Shown here piece after piece: positions 61,294 to 64,000 of a stretch of DNA of 64,000 nucleotides; within the stretch, counting starts at the first letter, position 1, and every line of letters begins with the position of its first letter. The stretch lies in the NCBI GenBank assembly GCA_015060245.1, contig SUYU01000007.1, positions 62,001 to 126,000 on the forward strand, given 5' to 3'. Origin of the DNA: Bacteroidales bacterium. Lineage in GTDB: Bacteria > Bacteroidota > Bacteroidia > Bacteroidales > UBA932. Under the pieces are notes generated by a model. That model worked only from the letters and a program-made list of their open reading frames with translations, was not told where the DNA came from and searched no databases. The position numbers were made by a program, and so were the translations under genes.

Positions 61294-63450
61294 TCAGTTC
61301 ACTTTTATATGTTTGCAGATTATCTCCAGGGAGCCGTCGGGAAGAAGGATTGACATCTCAATCAGATACGCCCCCGGCTCTTCAAAAGTGTAGTATTGGT
61401 CGGCCCAAACCTTGCCGTTTATCTTTACCACAGTTCCGGCATCATGCCAGTCCATATTCTGAAGATTGAGGTGGATGACATCTCCAACACTGTAGTTGCC
61501 CTTGATAATCATGTACGGGAATACCGATTCCACAGGCAGTGTGGTGAGTGTGGTAGAGTACCTTTTGCCCTCTGAAAGCCCCGCTCTATAGAAGATATCG
61601 AGTTTATAGTCAGTCTCTGGCTCGAGAGCACCAACCGCTGCATAAAGTTGGGTTGAAATGCCCTCATGGAGAATTTTTCCTGTATAGGGATCCTCTACAG
61701 AGATGTTCCAGTTCCCCTCCACTTCTTCTGAAGAGGCATCATAAGTTCCCGCAACACGCCACTTTACAAACGCTCCATTATGGTAAGGCTCTACAGATGA
61801 TGAGGCCACATACGGCAAATCCTCATCATAAATTATATCTGCTACGGATTTGAAAGTCACCCTCTGCTGCCTGTATGCAATATCCTTGATGGAGACTCCT
61901 ATGCCCATTCCATTCCAGTCTACAAGCCCCGGTTCTCCTTGTGAGTCAAGTGAGGTTACCTTTGCTGTTCCGGGATAAAAGATTGCAGAAATATCTCCCT
62001 GTTCCGCACCAATGGCACGTGCGGCAAGAACAGAGGCACACTGGTGGGGTGCATAACTGTTTATTATGTTGAAGCGCCACCTCTCTGCAGCAGGAAGACC
62101 GGCCACTGGGGTATCTGACTTGTCAAGATGGTAAACCAACAGGCCGCTTCCGCCTATATATGAATCCCACCCCGATTCTGACCGGCACTCCAGCAGGAAA
62201 TACTCACCCTCCCGGGCACACTTCATTCTATAAACCTTTGCAGATTTTCCGACAGGCGGCAAAGAGTAGGCATTGCCCGGCTCTATATCTTCAATCGTGC
62301 CAAGGCCCAGGATCTCCCGCTCAATTGAAGTCAGGTATGGCGGAGTATGGCCACCATTAAGGTAGTTGCCTCTATCCATGATAGACAAAGAACCGTACAG
62401 GGCATCAGAAAGCCCCTCCTCCTGACCATTTACATCATACATGTCGGGAAGCCCCAATGAGTGGCAATACTCATGTATGAAGGTTCCTATTGATGCCGCA
62501 CATGAAGCGGTATTGTCGCCTGTAAATTCCGACGAACATGTATATCCTCCAATAGTGAGGCCACCCACATTCACTTTATTGTTCAAAATGCTTCCGTAAT
62601 GGGGCCAGATAGCAGAACTCTCTCCACTCTCTGCCTCATTGTAACCGGCAAATATTATTGCCACATTATCTATTGTGCCGTCGCCGTCGGAATCATACTT
62701 TGAAAAGTCCACACCTGCTTCATACGCCTTCAGACAGGCCTGTGCAACCATTTCACCCGGATTTGCATCATTGAGCAGCGCCGTACGTCCGCCATAATGC
62801 TCCATGCTGCCGTCAAGGGTTATGATTCCATGCAGGTCAAAGGTAAACCTGCATCTTCCTCCAAAATTATCATTGAGATATGATGCTGCACTTCCGGTTG
62901 CTCCGTTCTCAGTAAAGGAGTCGCCATTCAACATGGAAGAGAAATAATCAAGAGGATTGGGCAAGGAAAACTTCACATCGGAGAACTCCACAAGCAGTAC
63001 CAGCGAATTTATACTCTGTGGCTGCTCCACTACGGTATGTCCTATTGTGTGGGAAAACTGGCGTATCTGCTTATAAACCCGGCCCTGCCCGAATTGGCCA
63101 TTGAATAGGCTTTTTAGTGCAAATTCACGCAGATAGGCGGGTTGGCCCGCATGTTCAAACTTTGTGTACACACCCTGGACACCATCAACATTACCATCTG
63201 ACTTACAAGTGTTTATACGCGCACCGCCCTTATAGAAAAATCTGTCGGGACCCTGATATACAAACTCTCCTGAAACTGTTGTTGTATAACCGTAAAACTC
63301 GTCTCCACGCACTACAAGAGAGATTACCGAGCCGTCAGGTTGACGATATTTTACTATCTTTGCTGCCGCTCTTACCGCATAGGCTTCACCAGGTGTAAGC
63401 ACAGCACAAAGAGTTAATATACAAATTATTATAAATAAAACCCTCTTCAT
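61294..63450 (-). CDS. Secreted M6-family metalloprotease
   Basis: A 718-residue protease with signal peptide (VLFIIICILTLCAVLTPGEA). The M6 zinc domain carries HEYCHSLGLPD (about 326-336), the HExxHxxGxxD motif, with the Met-turn-like SLSIMDRGNYLNGGH downstream. A DSDGDGTIDNV calcium-type loop lies at about 253. The C-terminal third has beta-rich fibronectin-like segments (SSVEPYHNGAFVKWRV). It likely degrades host or environmental proteins outside the cell. ATG 63450 is chosen over an upstream in-frame start at 63471. It is divergent from the PCMD-like gene. Confidence 0.88.
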   Translation of the reverse strand: MKRVLFIIICILTLCAVLTPGEAYAVRAAAKIVKYRQPDGSVISLVVRGDEFYGYTTTVSGEFVYQGPDRFFYKGGARINTCKSDGNVDGVQGVYTKFEHAGQPAYLREFALKSLFNGQFGQGRVYKQIRQFSHTIGHTVVEQPQSINSLVLLVEFSDVKFSLPNPLDYFSSMLNGDSFTENGATGSAASYLNDNFGGRCRFTFDLHGIITLDGSMEHYGGRTALLNDANPGEMVAQACLKAYEAGVDFSKYDSDGDGTIDNVAIIFAGYNEAESGESSAIWPHYGSILNNKVNVGGLTIGGYTCSSEFTGDNTASCAASIGTFIHEYCHSLGLPDMYDVNGQEEGLSDALYGSLSIMDRGNYLNGGHTPPYLTSIEREILGLGTIEDIEPGNAYSLPPVGKSAKVYRMKCAREGEYFLLECRSESGWDSYIGGSGLLVYHLDKSDTPVAGLPAAERWRFNIINSYAPHQCASVLAARAIGAEQGDISAIFYPGTAKVTSLDSQGEPGLVDWNGMGIGVSIKDIAYRQQRVTFKSVADIIYDEDLPYVASSSVEPYHNGAFVKWRVAGTYDASSEEVEGNWNISVEDPYTGKILHEGISTQLYAAVGALEPETDYKLDIFYRAGLSEGKRYSTTLTTLPVESVFPYMIIKGNYSVGDVIHLNLQNMDWHDAGTVVKINGKVWADQYYTFEEPGAYLIEMSILLPDGSLEIICKHIKVN

Positions 63451-63517
63451 TGCAGACTGGTAATGAAGCACTAAGTTAATACTTTTTAATCAAATCGCAT
63501 CCAATTTTGTTTGAGAT

Positions 63518-64000
63518 ATGATGAAACGCCTGATACTTATATTCACCTTTACAATTGCAGCATCCTTGCTTTGCACTGGAGCCCACGCACAAAAATGCCG
63601 GGGCGCATACCTTATTGAAGAGTGGGGCAAAATGGATGAGTGGGTAGTGCGACAGATAAAAGAGAGCGGCATAATTGGCGGAGAGGTCAAATATTCATAC
63701 GAAATAGCCCACGGAGATACCATCAAGGGGAACATCCCCTACAGAAACCCCGAAGGATGCGTTTGGGCCACATCGAGTGTTATGGCAGTCGTGAGCGGCG
63801 TAACCAAGGTAAGTTGCTCAGTATTTCCCGAAAAAAGAGGAGACGGCAATTGCGTCAGACTTGAAACAAGACTTGAAAAGGTAAAGGTACTTGGACTTGT
63901 AAACTTGAATGTAGTTGCCTCCGGAACAATATTCCTCGGGTATATACGGGAGCCTGTAAAAGATACAAAAAATCCACAAGGCAAGTTATGTGTAGGCATC
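63518..64000 (+). CDS. PCMD-like secreted protein (partial, cut by the window end)
   Basis: The first 161 codons of an exported protein. A signal peptide (LILIFTFTIAASLLCTGAHA) ends near the AQ at 25-26. The following part (CVWATSSVMAVVSGVTKVS, FPEKRGDGNCVRLETRLEKV) resembles the PCMD-type domain of Bacteroidota surface proteins, a match I recall from family memory and cannot confirm. It is divergent from the M6 metalloprotease. No stop is reached before position 64000. Confidence 0.6.
   Translation, partial: MMKRLILIFTFTIAASLLCTGAHAQKCRGAYLIEEWGKMDEWVVRQIKESGIIGGEVKYSYEIAHGDTIKGNIPYRNPEGCVWATSSVMAVVSGVTKVSCSVFPEKRGDGNCVRLETRLEKVKVLGLVNLNVVASGTIFLGYIREPVKDTKNPQGKLCVGI

Noticed and set aside
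60822..64000. A possible polysaccharide utilisation locus at the right end.
   Set aside because: No SusC/SusD pair, glycoside hydrolase or sensor is visible; only a protease, a lipoprotein and a partial PCMD-like gene are present.
1..64000. Search for prophage, IS elements, integrases, toxin-antitoxin pairs and defence systems.
   Set aside because: No transposase, integrase, recombinase or known defence protein was recognised in any frame.

Overview
The window looks like a chromosomal core segment of a Bacteroidales bacterium (phylum Bacteroidota). The evidence is promoter elements of the Bacteroidota type (TTTG, about 20 nt, TAnnTTTG), starts preceded by A-rich sequence rather than strong Shine-Dalgarno sites, and family content typical of this order: a TlpA-like lipoprotein with a DUF4369-like N-terminus, DUF4251, an EFR1-type flavodoxin-ferredoxin, tandem OmpH/Skp proteins, a histone H1-like small protein, a 6-bladed propeller and a PCMD-like secreted protein. 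The genus cannot be fixed from sequence alone. No prophage, IS element, plasmid function or CRISPR array was seen. Layout: (1) 1-5.1 kb, an HlyD-type fusion protein with a double-length ABC-2 permease, then a secreted thioredoxin-like lipoprotein and a gamma carbonic anhydrase. (2) 5.3-18.3 kb, the transcription/translation block read leftwards: tRNA-Thr(TGT), tRNA-Tyr, tRNA-Gly(TCC), tRNA-Thr(GGT), tuf, tRNA-Trp, secE, nusG, rplK, rplA, rplJ, rplL, rpoB, rpoC. A clear promoter lies in front of the tRNAs and a terminator-like hairpin lies between rplL and rpoB. (3) 18.3-34.5 kb, metabolism: dxs, two tandem MFS carriers, purA, ssb, aroE, manA, an acetyl-xylan-esterase-like protein lacking its nucleophile, murI, a frameshifted beta-propeller gene with a zinc-ribbon ORF remnant in front of it, gdhA, and korAB for ferredoxin-linked 2-oxoacid oxidation. 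(4) 34.7-44.9 kb, the envelope-biogenesis set nadK-uppS-bamA-skp, divergent from pdxJ, a Skp-like lipoprotein, a glycosyltransferase, purC and a LysM/periplasmic-binding-fold protein. (5) 44.9-54.4 kb, an Xaa-Pro aminopeptidase, nagB, recN, coaBC, rpoZ, bamD, trxB and a Gate-domain membrane protein. (6) 54.5-64 kb, DUF4251, the EFR1 protein with two minisatellites before it, an alanine/glycine symporter, DUF454, an M28 peptidase, MarC, a histone-like protein, a small lipoprotein, an M6 metalloprotease and the start of a PCMD-like protein. How the genes work together: most of the window supplies housekeeping functions (RNA polymerase core plus omega, EF-Tu, stalk ribosomal proteins, Sec export, Bam assembly, undecaprenyl diphosphate, shikimate, isoprenoid, purine, B6, CoA and NAD(P) synthesis). 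The metabolic genes fit an anaerobe that ferments amino acids and peptides: GDH makes 2-oxoglutarate, KorAB oxidises it with ferredoxin, secreted M28, M24 and M6 peptidases may feed it, and the MFS pair and AgcS import small substrates. The least ordinary points are a frameshifted AAAEC pentapeptide-repeat mini-gene next to a second 15-bp minisatellite, three copies of a REP-like hairpin repeat, the nucleophile-less esterase, the fused ABC-2 permease without an ATPase, and a palindromic divergent promoter.
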